Shown: positions 1-14,189, numbered from the stretch's first letter. The stretch is DNA of 64,000 nt from Burkholderiaceae bacterium (GCA_027493945.1 JAOSJU010000001.1:2662484-2726483), one strand, 5' to 3'. The notes: generated by a model from the letters alone, not told the origin. Translations and numbers: made by a program.

Positions 1-603
1 GCCACCGTCGACCACGGCACTGCGCTCGCGCCGGTCTACCGGATGCACGCCGAGGGCGTGCCGGTTCACGTCTGGGTCGACGAGACCCGCCCGCGCAACC
101 AGGGCGCCGCGCTCACCGCGTGGGAGCTCGCCGAGCGAGGCGTCGCGCACACCGTGATCGCCGACAACGCGGGTGGCCTGCTGATGATGCAGGGGCGCGT
201 GGATGCGGTGATCGTGGGCTGCGACCGCGTGGCCGCCAACGGCGACGTCGCCAACAAGGTGGGTACCTACCTCAAGGCGCTCGCGGCGCGCGACAACGAC
301 GTGCCGTTCTACGTCGCCTGCCCGGTGTCGACGATCGATCCCGACACGCCCGACGGCGCGTCGATCCCGATCGAGGAGCGCGCGGCGCGCGAGGTCACGC
401 ACGTGGCCGGAGCGCTCGGCGACGGCTCGCGCGCGAGCGTGCGCATCGTGCCCGAGGGCAGCCCGGTGGCCAATCCCGCCTTCGACATCACGCCGGCGCG
501 GCTGGTGACCGCGCTGCTCACCGAGCACGGCGTGTTCGAGGCTTCGGCCGCCGGCGTGCGCGCCGCGCTGGCAGGGTCCGCGAACAGGCCCCGCGCGTCA
601 TGA
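1..603 (+). CDS. mtnA: S-methyl-5-thioribose-1-phosphate isomerase, C-terminal part
   Basis: The reading frame is open from base 1, so the gene starts outside the window and about 200 C-terminal residues remain. MtnA isomerises 5-methylthioribose-1-phosphate to 5-methylthioribulose-1-phosphate in methylthioadenosine salvage. The visible part has the family hallmarks: [45 protein letters not shown] (containing the catalytic Asp) and the late [21 protein letters not shown] segment, each with the expected order and spacing. Its TGA overlaps the ATG of the next gene (ATGA), so the two are translationally coupled. That neighbour is a class II aldolase-fold protein, which points to what happens to the isomerase product. 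Identification of the family is secure; only the N-terminus is missing. Confidence 0.94.
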   Translation, partial: ATVDHGTALAPVYRMHAEGVPVHVWVDETRPRNQGAALTAWELAERGVAHTVIADNAGGLLMMQGRVDAVIVGCDRVAANGDVANKVGTYLKALAARDNDVPFYVACPVSTIDPDTPDGASIPIEERAAREVTHVAGALGDGSRASVRIVPEGSPVANPAFDITPARLVTALLTEHGVFEASAAGVRAALAGSANRPRAS

Positions 604-1309
604 ACGCGGCCTGGCGCAGCGAGGACGCGGCGCGCGCGGCGATCGTCGACGCCGCGCGCCGCACGATCGCGCTGGGCATCAACACCGGGCGTTCGGGCAA
701 CGTCTCGATGCGCTGGCATCGCGGCGGCGCCGACGGCCTGCTGATCACGCCGAGCGCGCTCGCCTACGAGGCGATGACGATCGACGACCTGGTCTGGCTC
801 CCCGTGGATGCGCCGCCGGGCGAGGACGACGGCGCCGAGCAGCCGTTGCGCCGGGACGGATCGCGGCAGCCCTCGTCGGAGTGGCGGCTGCATCGCGACC
901 TGTACGCTGCGCGCAGCGACGCGGGCGCGATCGTCCATGCGCATCCGCCGTTCGCCACCACGCTCGCCTGCCTGCCGCGGATCCACGTCGAGGGCATCCC
1001 GGCGTTCCACTACATGGTCGCCGTCGCGGGCGGCAACGACATCCGCTGCGCGCCGTACGCGACCTTCGGCACCGCGGCCCTGTCGGCGGCAGCGCGCGCG
1101 GCGCTCGAGGGACGGCGCGCCTGCCTGCTGGCGCAACACGGGCTGGTCGCGCTCTCGGGCACGCTCGAAGCGGCCCTCGAACTCGCGGTCGAGGTGGAGT
1201 CGCTGGCGCGGATCTACGGGCAGGCGCTGCAGCTGGGCGAACCGGCGCTGCTGGACACCGCCGCGATGGCCAGCGTGCACGCGCGTTTCTCGCGCTACCG
1301 GCCCGATCG

Positions 1310-1313
<4 letters not shown>
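600..1313 (+). CDS. Class II aldolase/adducin family protein, probable methylthioribulose-phosphate aldolase
   Basis: This 237-residue protein has the zinc-dependent class II aldolase fold (fuculose-phosphate aldolase/AraD/MtnB superfamily). Visible motifs are [10 protein letters not shown] near residue 35, a catalytic-type Glu in SEWRLH, the zinc pair HAHPP around residue 119 and a third His in AQHGLV. The start is the ATG at 600, which overlaps the mtnA stop. Coupling to mtnA means the substrate is very probably 5-methylthioribulose-1-phosphate. Two fates are known for it: dehydration by MtnB, or retro-aldol cleavage to dihydroxyacetone phosphate and methylthioacetaldehyde by an Ald2-type enzyme (the DHAP shunt). 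The HAHPP zinc motif and overall look favour the aldolase, but this is inference; MtnB is the alternative. The gene converges on uvrA and their stop codons overlap. Confidence 0.82.
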
Positions 1314-4228
<2,915 letters not shown>

Positions 4229-4277
4229 GCGATCGAAGGCCAATCGGCTAATATACCCGGTTGCCAACGCCCACGTG
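4229..4277. promoter_or_regulatory. Divergent promoter region between uvrA and the MFS gene
   Basis: This short AT-rich stretch lies between two divergent genes. It contains TAATAT at 4249-4254, read on the plus strand, and TATATT on the minus strand at 4256-4251; either could be a -10 element. No convincing -35 element and no LexA-type CTGT-N8-ACAG box was seen. It is called mainly from its position. Confidence 0.3.
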
Positions 4278-4379
4278 ATGCCCCCTCCGCCCCCTGAATC
4301 TCCGGCCGGCGCCGGCTCGACCGGCGAAGCGCGCGCATCGCCGTCCGCCGGCGCGCAGCGGCGCACGCGCGGCGACCCG

Positions 4380-5585
4380 ATGACGCCGCTCGAACTGCGT
4401 TCGAGCGTATCGCTGGCGTCGCTGTTCGCGCTGCGCATGCTCGGGCTGTTCCTGATCCTGCCGGTGTTCGCGGTGCACGCGCGCAGCCTGCCCGGCGGCC
4501 ACGACGCCACCCTGATCGGCCTGGCGCTGGGCATCTACGGCCTCACCCAGGCAGCGCTGCAGATTCCGTTCGGCATGGCCTCCGACCGCTTCGGGCGCAA
4601 GCCGGTGATCGTGTTCGGCCTGCTGGTGTTCGCGGCGGGCAGCTTCGTCGCGGCGGCCACCGACGATCTGGTCGTGACGATCGTGGGGCGCGCGATCCAG
4701 GGCGCCGGTGCGATTTCGGCGGCGATCACCGCGCTCATCGCCGACAGCACCCGCGACAGCCAGCGCACGAAGGCGATGGCGATGGTCGGTGCGTCGATCG
4801 GGCTGACCTTCGCGCTGTCGCTGGTGGCTGCGCCGCTGCTCTACGAGGCGGTCGGCATGGGCGGCATCTTCGCCGCGACCGGCCTGCTGGCGCTGGCCGC
4901 GATCGCGGTCATCACGCTGGTGACGCCGGCGGCGCCGCAGGCCGCAGCCGCAGCGCTGGCGGGACGCACGCCGTTCGCCCGCATCGCGCTCGACGCCGAC
5001 CTGCTGCGGCTGAACTTCGGCATCTTCACGCTGCACTCGGCGCAGATGGCGATGTTCGTCGTGCTGCCGACCTGGCTCGCCGATCGCGGCGGCATCGCGC
5101 TCGGCGACCACTGGAAACTGTACCTGCCGGTGGTGCTGCTTTCGTTCGCGCTGATGGCGCCGCCGCTCTTCTGGAGCGAACGCGTCGGCCGGTTGCGCCC
5201 GCTGTTCCTCGCGGCGGTGGCCCTGTTGCTCGCGGTGCAGGTGATGCTGTCGTTGCAGCCCAGCGGCCTAGTCCCGCTGGCGCTCTTGCTGCTCGCATTC
5301 TTCGTGGGGTTCAATATCCTCGAAGCGAGCCTGCCGTCGCTGGTGTCGCAGCTGGCGCCGCCCGATGCGAAGGGCGCTGCGCTGGGCATCTACAACACGA
5401 CGCAGTCGCTCGGCCTGTTCTTCGGCGGCCTGCTCGGAGGGTGGGTGCAGCAGCAATGGGGCAAGCCGGCGGTGTTCGACGCCTGCGCCGTGCTGATGGC
5501 GGTCTGGTTGCTGGTCGCGGCGGGCCAGCGGCGCTGGCCGGCTTCGGCCCGCGGCCGCGCGGCCGCTCGAGAGAATCTGTGTTAG
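4380..5585 (+). CDS. MFS transporter, YajR/multidrug-efflux type
   Basis: A 401-residue, 12-helix major facilitator superfamily protein of the inner membrane. It begins with a long hydrophobic run ([20 protein letters not shown]) and carries the MFS motif A variant [13 protein letters not shown] between helices 2 and 3, then [20 protein letters not shown] in helix 4-5. The YajR-like group usually has an extra C-terminal cytoplasmic domain, which is absent here. The ATG at 4380 is chosen because related proteins start just before the first helix; an in-frame ATG at 4278 would add 34 Pro/Ala/Arg-rich residues. Its position between uvrA and ssb is common in Burkholderiales. The substrate cannot be read from the sequence. 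Confidence 0.85.
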   Translation: MTPLELRSSVSLASLFALRMLGLFLILPVFAVHARSLPGGHDATLIGLALGIYGLTQAALQIPFGMASDRFGRKPVIVFGLLVFAAGSFVAAATDDLVVTIVGRAIQGAGAISAAITALIADSTRDSQRTKAMAMVGASIGLTFALSLVAAPLLYEAVGMGGIFAATGLLALAAIAVITLVTPAAPQAAAAALAGRTPFARIALDADLLRLNFGIFTLHSAQMAMFVVLPTWLADRGGIALGDHWKLYLPVVLLSFALMAPPLFWSERVGRLRPLFLAAVALLLAVQVMLSLQPSGLVPLALLLLAFFVGFNILEASLPSLVSQLAPPDAKGAALGIYNTTQSLGLFFGGLLGGWVQQQWGKPAVFDACAVLMAVWLLVAAGQRRWPASARGRAAARENLC

Positions 5586-5607
5586 CAAAATCTCCCCGGA
5601 GGGCAGC

Positions 5608-6109
5608 ATGGCTTCGGTGAACAAGGTGATCCTGATCGGAAATCTCGGCCGCGATCCCGAGACGCGCTATGCGCCCAGCGGCAGCGCGATCTGCAACGTT
5701 CGGATCGCCACCACGCGCAACTGGAAGGACAAGGCCTCGGGCGAGAAGCGCGAGGAAACCGAGTGGCACAGCGTGGTGTTCTACGACCGCCTCGCCGAAA
5801 TCGCCGGCGAATACCTGAAGAAGGGCCGGCCGGTCTACGTCGAAGGGCGGCTGAAGACGCGCAAGTGGCAGGACAAGGACGGCCAGGACCGCTACACCAC
5901 CGAGATCATCGCCGACTCGATGCAGCTGCTCGGCTCGCGCGACGGGGGTGGCGGTGACGAAGCGGGCGGCTATTCGCGCGAGCCGGCTGCCCAGGGGCGC
6001 GCCGGCGCGCGCCCCGGCACGCAGCGGCGGGGCGGGGGGCGCGGGCGGCGCCCCTGGCACCGGCAAGGCGCCGAACTTCGACGACATGGACGACGACATC
6101 CCGTTCTGA
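5608..6109 (+). CDS. ssb: Single-stranded DNA-binding protein (frame break in the tail)
   Basis: SSB coats single-stranded DNA in replication, recombination and repair. The OB-fold core ([54 protein letters not shown]) is intact over about 110 residues. A strong ribosome site, GGAGGG, sits six bases before ATG 5608. Beyond YSREPAA the annotated frame turns into Arg-rich nonsense, while the next frame gives the Gly/Ala/Pro linker and the universal acidic tip DDMDDDIPF ending at TGA 6109. So one base is gained, or two lost, at about 5985-6000. The DIPF tail recruits partner proteins, so the repaired product of about 166 residues is surely the real one. Confidence 0.94.
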
Positions 6110-6123
6110 AACCGCCGGCGGCT

Positions 6124-6141
6124 GCGGGCGGCGCCGCCTGC
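6124..6141. terminator. GC-rich hairpin between convergent ssb and ligase genes
   Basis: GCGGGCGGC followed directly by GCCGCCTGC forms a near-perfect inverted repeat with one G-T wobble, in the 72-base gap between two convergent genes. There is no T-run, so it is not a classical intrinsic terminator. The call rests on position and symmetry only. Confidence 0.3.
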
Positions 6142-6181
6142 CGTCAACCATTCGTGGCCGTCGCCTGCCGCGCGGCTGTCC

Positions 6182-7690
6182 TCAGCCGCACGCGGTCGTC
6201 GCCGGCAGCGCGCGCACGCGGCGCAGCTTGCCGCTTACCGGGTTCACCTGCGGCGCGCAATCGTCGAGCTTCAGTTCCACCGGCCCGACGCCCTGGGCCT
6301 TCAGGAAGCGCGCCAGCGCACGCGCGGCGCGCCGGCCGGCCACCGCGCGCTGCCGCGCGCCGGCCCCGTCCACGCGCAGGCACAGCTCGTTGCGGGAGGT
6401 CTGGATCAGCTGGAACCGGTGCACGCCGGCTTCCTCCTCGATCACCGTTTCGAGGGCCAGCGGCAGCAGTTGCACCCTTGCGCCGCCGGTCCCGTCGAGC
6501 ACCAGCACGTCGTCGCGGCGGCCCTGTACCCGCACCGACGGGCGCCGCTGGCCGCAGGGGCAGGGCGTGGTGTCGGCCGTCACGCTGTCGCCGAGGTCGT
6601 AGCGGATCACGGGCTGCACGCGATTGGCCAGGTTCGTAAGCAGCACGGTGTGGGAGGGCTCGCCCGGCGGCACCGGGTCGCCGTGCTCGTCCACCGGCTC
6701 GAGCACCACCCAGTCGTCGTTCAGGTGCAGCCGCCCGTGCCGGCAGCCGAACGCGATCTGCATGCACTCGGAGGCGCCGTAGTCCTCGACCACGGGACAG
6801 CCGAAGCCGTCGGCGATCGCGACCCGGTCGGCGGCGGTCAGCGCCTCGCCGCCGCTCCAGACCGCGCGCGGGCGGATCTTCAGCCTGCCTTCGCACTGTT
6901 CGTGCGCCAGCAGCGCGAGCATGGTCGGATAGCTGCCCACGAACGCCGGCTGCCAGTCGTTCAGTTGCGCCACCAGTGCGTCGAGCGGCTGCAGGATCGA
7001 GAACACGCGCGTGTGCGCCGCCAGCAGCGGATGCAGCCGGCACTGGCGCTCCCACCAGACCACCCCGGCGAAATGGCCGCCGGTGGCCGCCACCAGCGCC
7101 ATGCGGGCCGACGCCCCGGGCATCTGCCATGGATCGGCGACCATCGGCCCGAACTCGAATCGCGTCGTGAGCAGCGCCGCATAGATCGCCAGCGCGTCGG
7201 GGTCCTGCACGTAGATGCCGGGCACGCCGGTGGTGCCCGAGCTGGTCCAGACCGCGTACTTGCCGAGCCAGGGTTCGGCGACGCGCGCCGGATCGCGGAC
7301 GAAGGCCTCGAGCTCGCGACGGCGCAGCTGCGGATCGGTGACCCAGTCGTCGAAGTTCGCCATCAGTTGCGAGCGCGTGACCGGCGGGCAGACGTGCAGG
7401 TCGCTGCAGCCGGAAGGCAGGTGGCGATAGTGGGAGCGGTAGAACGCCGAGTTCTCGCGGGCGTGCCCGAGCAGGCCGGCGATGCGCCGCTGGCGCGTCG
7501 CGTGCCGGGTCGCGTCGTCGGCGAGGTCGTCGAGCCAGATTTCGCGCACCCGCTCGCCCCAGCGCCAGAGCTCGCCGGTTCCGCGCCACCAGTCCCAGAG
7601 GTCGAGCGCGCCGCCCGGCCCGTGTTCGCCTGTGCCCACCATGCCGGCAACATAGCGAGACGGCGCGCCGCCCGGCTTGACCTGCGTCAT
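6182..7690 (-). CDS. Phenylacetate-CoA ligase/F390-synthetase-like adenylate-forming enzyme
   Basis: A protein of about 502 residues of the PaaK/coenzyme F390 synthetase-like branch of the adenylate-forming superfamily. Visible motifs are the P-loop-like [20 protein letters not shown], the SGGEAL loop, the acyl-adenylate motif [15 protein letters not shown], and RYDLGDSV preceding a CPCG pair. The C-terminal lobe ends near [11 protein letters not shown], with the conserved Lys region. Such enzymes activate a carboxylate as acyl-AMP; many are uncharacterised and some transfer to a non-CoA acceptor. The start is taken at ATG 7690; an inner ATG at 7642 is equally plausible because neither has a clear ribosome site. 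It is divergent from thrH with 99 bases between. Substrate unknown. Confidence 0.75.
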   Translation of the reverse strand: MTQVKPGGAPSRYVAGMVGTGEHGPGGALDLWDWWRGTGELWRWGERVREIWLDDLADDATRHATRQRRIAGLLGHARENSAFYRSHYRHLPSGCSDLHVCPPVTRSQLMANFDDWVTDPQLRRRELEAFVRDPARVAEPWLGKYAVWTSSGTTGVPGIYVQDPDALAIYAALLTTRFEFGPMVADPWQMPGASARMALVAATGGHFAGVVWWERQCRLHPLLAAHTRVFSILQPLDALVAQLNDWQPAFVGSYPTMLALLAHEQCEGRLKIRPRAVWSGGEALTAADRVAIADGFGCPVVEDYGASECMQIAFGCRHGRLHLNDDWVVLEPVDEHGDPVPPGEPSHTVLLTNLANRVQPVIRYDLGDSVTADTTPCPCGQRRPSVRVQGRRDDVLVLDGTGGARVQLLPLALETVIEEEAGVHRFQLIQTSRNELCLRVDGAGARQRAVAGRRAARALARFLKAQGVGPVELKLDDCAPQVNPVSGKLRRVRALPATTACG

Positions 7691-7789
7691 CCGGGATCCC
7701 CGGGGACGGGACGGTCCCGGCGCGCAGCCTGCGATACCATTGCGCCCGCCGACGGCGCCGACCGGCGCCGCCCACCGGAGCGATCGCAG

Positions 7790-8404
7790 ATGCAAGTGGT
7801 TTGCCTGGACCTCGAAGGCGTTCTGGTGCCCGAGATCTGGATCGAGTTTTCCCGCCGCACCGGAATCGCCGAGTTCTCGCGGACCACGCGCGACGAGCCC
7901 GACTACGACCGGCTGATGCGCTTCCGCCTCGACCTGCTCGCCCGGCACCGGCTCAAGCTGAGCGACATCCAGAAAGTGATCGAGGGAATGGGCCCGATGC
8001 CGGGGGCGCGCGAGTTCCTGGACGATCTGCGCGCTCGCTACCAGGTGTTCATCCTGTCCGACACTTTCTACGAGTTCGCCGAGCCGCTGATGCGCCAGCT
8101 CGGCCGGCCGACGCTGCTGTGCCACCGGCTCGAGGTGGATGCCAAGGGCGTGGTGCGCGACTACCGCCTGCGGATGCCCGACCAGAAGCGCGCCGCCGTC
8201 GAGGCGCTCAAGGGCCTGAATTTCCGGGTGATCGCGGCCGGTGATTCCTACAACGACACCGGGATGCTGATGGCCGCCGACGCCGGGTTCTTCATTCATC
8301 CGCCCGAGTCGATCGTGCAGCAGTTCCCGCAGTTTCCGGTGACCCGCAGCTACCCGGAGTTGCGCGCGGCGATCGATTCGGCCGCGCGGGCGCTGCACGC
8401 CTGA
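7790..8404 (+). CDS. thrH: Bifunctional phosphoserine phosphatase/homoserine phosphotransferase ThrH
   Basis: A 204-residue HAD-superfamily phosphatase with the ThrH-type N-terminus. Motif I is CLDLEGVLVPEIW, with the nucleophile Asp in DLEG. Motif II Ser is in FILSDTFYEF, Lys is in MPDQKR, and motif IV is AAGDSYNDTGML. ThrH of Pseudomonas dephosphorylates phosphoserine and can pass the phosphate to homoserine, linking serine and threonine synthesis. Length and motifs match that enzyme rather than SerB, which is longer. CCGGAG lies about ten bases before ATG 7790. The downstream gap holds the promoter of the fmdB gene. Function is assigned by family. Confidence 0.88.
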   Translation: MQVVCLDLEGVLVPEIWIEFSRRTGIAEFSRTTRDEPDYDRLMRFRLDLLARHRLKLSDIQKVIEGMGPMPGAREFLDDLRARYQVFILSDTFYEFAEPLMRQLGRPTLLCHRLEVDAKGVVRDYRLRMPDQKRAAVEALKGLNFRVIAAGDSYNDTGMLMAADAGFFIHPPESIVQQFPQFPVTRSYPELRAAIDSAARALHA

Positions 8405-8445
8405 CGCGCCCGGGGCCTTGCGGCCCGCCGGCGCAGCTTTTCTCT

Positions 8446-8451
8446 TATAAT
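8446..8451 (+). promoter_or_regulatory. Consensus -10 element ahead of fmdB
   Basis: A perfect TATAAT stands in a locally AT-rich stretch about 65 bases before the fmdB start codon, just after the thrH stop. The only -35 candidate, TTGCGG at 8418-8423, is 22 bases away, which is too far for a standard sigma-70 promoter. It probably drives fmdB-DUF502-aspS. Confidence 0.5.
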
Positions 8452-8516
8452 TCAAGGTTTTCTTGCGTTCGAGCCGCCTCAGCCGGCGGCGCGCTTTTCC
8501 GCGGGATGCCTGCGCC

Positions 8517-8930
8517 ATGCCGATTTACGCCTACCGTTGCGACCGCTGCGGCGTCGAGAAGGACGTGCTGCAGAAACTTTCCGACGCCCCGCTCACCGTC
8601 TGCCCCGAGTGCGGCGCCGAAGCCTTTCACAAGCAACTGAGCGCGCCGGCGTTCCAGCTCAAGGGCAGCGGCTGGTACGTCACCGACTTCCGCGACGGGG
8701 GCAAGAAGGACGCGCCCGACTCGAAGCCGGGCGACGGCAAGGCCGACGCCGGGGCCGGATCGAAGACGGCCGACTCGACGAACGCCGGATCGAAGACGGC
8801 CGAAGCGAAGAACGCCGACTCGAAGAAGGCCGACTCGAAGAAGGCCGAGTCGGCGGCGGCCGGCTCTGGCTCGGCGGGCCCCGCGCCGGCGCCCGTCGCG
8901 GCGCCGGCCAGTGGCGCGAAACAGGGCTGA
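8517..8930 (+). CDS. FmdB-family zinc-ribbon protein with repetitive Lys/Ala/Ser tail
   Basis: A 137-residue protein. The first 60 residues are the FmdB (CxxC_CxxC_SSSS) regulatory domain: MPIYAYRCDRCG, then CPECG, two Cys pairs that form a small zinc ribbon. The family's biochemical role is not settled. After WYVTDFRDGGKK the protein becomes a low-complexity, disordered, charged tail of short repeats (GSKTADSTNA, DSKKADSKKAES) and ends in a Pro/Ala stretch. The gene stands just ahead of the DUF502 membrane protein and aspS, a conserved order in Burkholderiales, with 24 bases to the next start. It is probably the first gene of the operon. Confidence 0.88.
   Translation: MPIYAYRCDRCGVEKDVLQKLSDAPLTVCPECGAEAFHKQLSAPAFQLKGSGWYVTDFRDGGKKDAPDSKPGDGKADAGAGSKTADSTNAGSKTAEAKNADSKKADSKKAESAAAGSGSAGPAPAPVAAPASGAKQG
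8757..8855 (+). repeat. Degenerate tandem repeats coding for the FmdB tail
   Basis: GGATCGAAGACGGCCGA occurs at about 8757 and again at about 8788. It is followed by tandem 15-base units of the type GACTCGAAGAAGGCC. All units keep the reading frame, so copy number can change without breaking the gene. Confidence 0.7.
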
Positions 8931-8954
8931 GGCGCGCTGCGCGCCTCGCACTCC

Positions 8955-9580
8955 ATGCGCAAGTACCTCGTCACCGGGCTCCTGATCTGGGTGCCCTCGC
9001 CATCACGCTGTGGGTGCTCGACCTGATCGTGACGACGATGGACCGCACGCTGCTGCTGCTGCCCTCGCAGTGGCAGCCGCACACCCTGTTCGGGCACGAC
9101 ATCCCGGGCCTGGGCCTGGTGCTCACCGTGCTGGTGGTGGCGCTCACCGGCCTGCTCGCGCGCAACTTCATCGGCGAGCGGCTGCTGGTCTACTGGGAGG
9201 CGCTGCTCGCGCGCATCCCGATCGTGCGCTCGATCTACTCGAGCGTGAAGCAGGTCAGCGACACCATCCTGTCGCCCAGTGGCCAGGCGTTCCGCCGTGC
9301 GCTGCTGGTGCAGTATCCGCGCGCCGACGTCTGGACGATCGCGTTCCAGACCGGCACGCCGGCCGAAGAGGTGCGTCGCCGGGTCGGGGTCGAGATGATC
9401 TCGGTCTACGTGCCGACGACCCCGAACCCGACCTCGGGCTTCTTCCTGATGATGCCGCGCGCCGAGACGATCGAACTGAGCATGAGCGTCGACGAGGCGC
9501 TGAAGTACGTGGTGTCCATGGGGGTGGTCGCGCCGTTCGACCGTGGCGGCGCGGTCGTCGTCGCGATGCACCGCGAATGA
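8955..9580 (+). CDS. DUF502 family membrane protein (frame break near the start)
   Basis: A DUF502 protein of about 208 residues with two predicted transmembrane helices, one at [22 protein letters not shown] and one at [18 protein letters not shown] conserved cytosolic part follows ([32 protein letters not shown]). The frame breaks at 8994-8996: GTGCCC needs one more base to join [14 protein letters not shown] to LAITLW. Molecular function is unknown; plant relatives are vesicle-trafficking proteins, which says little here. The end overlaps an ATG at 9577 (ATGA), but aspS more likely starts at 9595. It belongs to the fmdB-DUF502-aspS-nudB transcription unit. Confidence 0.87.
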
Positions 9581-9594
9581 ACCGGAGAACATCG

Positions 9595-11391
<1,797 letters not shown>

Positions 11392-11413
11392 TCCAGGTCG
11401 CACGGACGGGAAG

Positions 11414-11875
11414 ATGGCAGGCGCCAAGGTCCCGGAATCGGTGCTGGTCGTGATTCACACGCCCGACCTGCAGGTGCTGCTGCTCGAGCGCGCCGACCAC
11501 CCCGGCTTCTGGCAGTCGGTCACGGGAAGCAAGGCGCGCATCGACGAGCCGCTGGCCGACACCTGCCGCCGCGAAGTGCTCGAGGAGACGGGGCTCGACA
11601 CCGCGCAGCAAGACCTCAGCGACTGGCACCTGGTCAACCGCTACGAGATCTACGCGCACTGGCGGCATCGCTATGCCGACGGCGTGACGCACAACACCGA
11701 GCACGTCTTCGGCCTGCGGGTTTCCGATGCCGTCCCGGTTCGCGTCGCCCCCCGCGAGCACCTGCGCTACGAATGGCTGCCCTGGGAGCAGGCCGCCGAG
11801 CGCTGCTTCTCGTGGAGCAACGCCGAGGCGATCCGGCAGTTGCCGCGCCGGGCGGCTGCGCAGGGGGGCCGATGA
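11414..11875 (+). CDS. nudB: Dihydroneopterin triphosphate diphosphatase (Nudix)
   Basis: A 153-residue Nudix hydrolase. The Nudix box lies in GSKARIDEPLADTCRREVLEETGLD (residues about 38-62), with the catalytic REVLEE helix. WQSVTGS and the later HNTEHVFGL and WLPWEQAAERCFSWSN segments are typical of NudB, which removes pyrophosphate from dihydroneopterin triphosphate in folate synthesis. It lies directly after aspS, a common betaproteobacterial arrangement. Its TGA overlaps the ATG of the following phosphodiesterase gene (11872), so expression is probably coupled. Confidence 0.9.
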   Translation: MAGAKVPESVLVVIHTPDLQVLLLERADHPGFWQSVTGSKARIDEPLADTCRREVLEETGLDTAQQDLSDWHLVNRYEIYAHWRHRYADGVTHNTEHVFGLRVSDAVPVRVAPREHLRYEWLPWEQAAERCFSWSNAEAIRQLPRRAAAQGGR

Positions 11876-12880
11876 AGGCCGCCGCGCAACGCCGCCCGCC
11901 CGCGGAGCAGCCCGACGCGCCTCGCGGCAATCGCCACAGGACCGCCAAGCCCCGCCGCACCGTTCTTCCGCCGAAGGCGAACTCCGAGGGCGCCGCGAGT
12001 GCGACCCTGCGCGTGTCCACCTACAACATCCACAAGGGCGTGCTGCGCGACTTCATTGGGCTGCGCCGGGTGACGCGCATCCACGAACTGCGCGCGCGCC
12101 TGCATGACCTCGACAGCGACCTGGTTTTCCTGCAGGAGGTGCAGGGCCGCCACGAGCGCCATGCGCGGCGCCCTGGAACACTGGCCCGACGAACCGCAGG
12201 ACGTCTTCCTCGCGCGCTCGCCAAGGCTGCGGCAGACTTTCGAGACGGCGTACGGGCGCAACGCGAGCTACATGCACGGTCACCACGGCAACGCGCTGCT
12301 GTCGCGCTACCCGATCATCGGCCCGGAGAACCGCGACATCTCCGACCACGCGCTCGAGAAGCGCGGCCTGCTTCACTGCGTGGTCAAGGTCGGCGGCCTC
12401 GACGTTCATTGTTTCGTCGTGCACTTCGGCCTGCTCGCGCGCAGCCGCGAGCGGCAACTGGGCGCGCTGATCGACTGGGTCTCGCACGCCGTGTCGGGCC
12501 AGGCGCCGCTGATCATTGCCGGCGATTTCAACGACTGGCGCAACCGGCTCTCGGATCGCCTGTGTCGCGAGATCGGCGTGGTCGAGGTCTTCGACGCGAT
12601 CAGGCCGCAGCCCGAGTTCGTGCAGCGCGCTGCCTACTTCACGCGCGATCGTCAGCCGGCCATCGAGCTGCCCGAGGCCCTGGCGGTCGCGGGCGCGCCG
12701 CGGATGGTGCGCACCGCGCGCACTTTCCCGGCACTGGTGCCATGGTTCCGCATGGACCGGATCTATCAGCGCGGCTTCCGCGTGAACGCCGCACGCGTGC
12801 TGGGCGGCATCGAGTGGGCGCGCCTGTCGGACCACAGTCCGCTGGTGGCAGACCTGGAGCTGGTCTACCCGGGCGCCTGA
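11872..12880 (+). CDS. Endonuclease/exonuclease/phosphatase family protein, YbhP-like (frame break)
   Basis: A protein of about 335 residues. After a basic, Pro-rich N-terminus comes the EEP fold: RVSTYNIHKG near residue 45, DSDLVFLQEVQG with the metal-binding Glu, NALLSRYPI, IIAGDFNDWRNRL, and the C-terminal LSDHSPLVADLEL with the catalytic Asp-His pair. The frame shifts between about 12160 and 12173, after QGRHERHA, and resumes at ALEHWPDEP. The next gene is a cardiolipin synthase; the same pair exists in E. coli as ybhP-ybhO (clsB), suggesting a phosphodiesterase role linked to membrane lipids. Substrate not established. Confidence 0.84.
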
Positions 12881-12936
12881 AACCACCCCGGGGCCCGGCG
12901 CCGCGAACGCCGTGCCCTGCACCGATCGCGAGCGAC

Positions 12937-14184
12937 GTGACCGAGCGCAAGTACGTTTCGCTGCCCTGGTACGAGAGCCTGAAGCCCGCGCTGCGCGGCG
13001 GACACGAAGTCACGCTGCTCGAATCGGGGGCCGAGTTCTTCCCGGCGCTCGAAGACGCGATCGCCGCGGCCGGCGACTCCATCTACCTCGAAACCTACAT
13101 CTTCCACGACGACCCGAGCGGGCGCCGGGTGGCCAGCGCGATGGCCGCGGCGGCGCAGCGCGGCGTGGCCGTGCACCTGATCGTCGACGGCTTCGGCACT
13201 CCCGGCGGCGACGGCCCGTGGGAGCGAACCCTGCGCGAGGCTGGCGTGCTGCTCGAGACCTTCCGTCCGGAGCGTCGCCGCTTCTCGCTCGACCGCCAGC
13301 GCCTGCGCCGGCTGCACCGCAAGCTCGCGGTGATCGACGGACACGTGGCTTTCGTCGGCGGGATCAACGTGCTCGACGACGGGCACGATCCGAGCCACGG
13401 ACCGCTCGAGCATCCGCGGCTCGACTATGCGGTGCGCGTGCGCGGCCCGCTGGTCGCCCAGGTGCACGTGGCCGCGGCCCGCCTTTGGTGGGAGGTCGTG
13501 GCGGTGAACCGCTCGCTGCAACGCGGCGCCGACTCCGGGGCGCAAGGGCGGCGCGCGCGACTGCAACTGCCCGAGGCGGTACGCAGCGAGGTGTCCCCGG
13601 CGGGGCGCGTGCGTGCCGCGCTGCTGCTTCGCGACAACCTGCGGCACCGGCGCACGATCGAGCGCGCCTACCTGAGGGCGATCGGCCGCGCGCGTCGCGA
13701 AGTGCTGCTCGCCAGCGCCTACTTCTTTCCCGGCGCGCGCTTCCGGCGCGCGCTGCTGGCGGCCGCGCGCCGCGGCGTGCGGGTGCGGCTGCTGCTGCAG
13801 GGGAAGGTCGAATACCGGCTGCCGCACTACGGCACGCAGGCGCTGTACGACGAACTGCTTCGCGGCGGCGTCGAGATCGTCGAATACCGGCGCAGCTTCC
13901 TGCACGCGAAAGTGGCCGTGATCGACGACTGGGCGACGGTCGGGTCGTCCAACATCGACCCGTTCTCGCTGCTGCTCGCGCGCGAGGCCAACGTCGGTAT
14001 CCACGACGCCGGGTTCGCCCGGCAGTTGCGCGCGCGGCTCGACGCCGCGATCGAGGCCGGCGGCGTGCCGATCGCGCTGCCGAGCCACCAGCGTCGCCCA
14101 TGGCCGGTGCGCGTGATGAACGCCCTCGCGTTCCTGGTGCTGCGCATCGGCCCGGCGCTCAGCGGCGTGGCCGGCAGGTACTGA
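12937..14184 (+). CDS. clsB: Cardiolipin synthase B (phospholipase D family)
   Basis: A 415-residue phospholipase D superfamily enzyme with two HKD motifs, HRKLAVIDG (near residue 128) and HAKVAVIDDWATVGSSNID (near residue 323). It lacks the N-terminal membrane helices of ClsA, so it is the short ClsB/YbhO type. ClsB makes cardiolipin or phosphatidylglycerol by phosphatidyl transfer at the inner membrane. The GTG at 12937 is the start, giving MTERKYVSLPWYESLKPA. A C-terminal hydrophobic patch (MNALAFLVLRIGPALSG) may associate with the membrane. It follows the YbhP-like gene by 56 bases, as in E. coli. Confidence 0.9.
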   Translation: MTERKYVSLPWYESLKPALRGGHEVTLLESGAEFFPALEDAIAAAGDSIYLETYIFHDDPSGRRVASAMAAAAQRGVAVHLIVDGFGTPGGDGPWERTLREAGVLLETFRPERRRFSLDRQRLRRLHRKLAVIDGHVAFVGGINVLDDGHDPSHGPLEHPRLDYAVRVRGPLVAQVHVAAARLWWEVVAVNRSLQRGADSGAQGRRARLQLPEAVRSEVSPAGRVRAALLLRDNLRHRRTIERAYLRAIGRARREVLLASAYFFPGARFRRALLAAARRGVRVRLLLQGKVEYRLPHYGTQALYDELLRGGVEIVEYRRSFLHAKVAVIDDWATVGSSNIDPFSLLLAREANVGIHDAGFARQLRARLDAAIEAGGVPIALPSHQRRPWPVRVMNALAFLVLRIGPALSGVAGRY

Positions 14185-14189
14185 CGGCT

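Noticed and set aside
4229..4277. A LexA (SOS) box before uvrA
   Set aside because: No CTGT-N8-ACAG or close variant was found between the divergent genes.
8946..9020. A separate short gene for the first residues of the DUF502 protein
   Set aside because: The sequence joins smoothly to the known family N-terminus after restoring a single base, so it is one gene.
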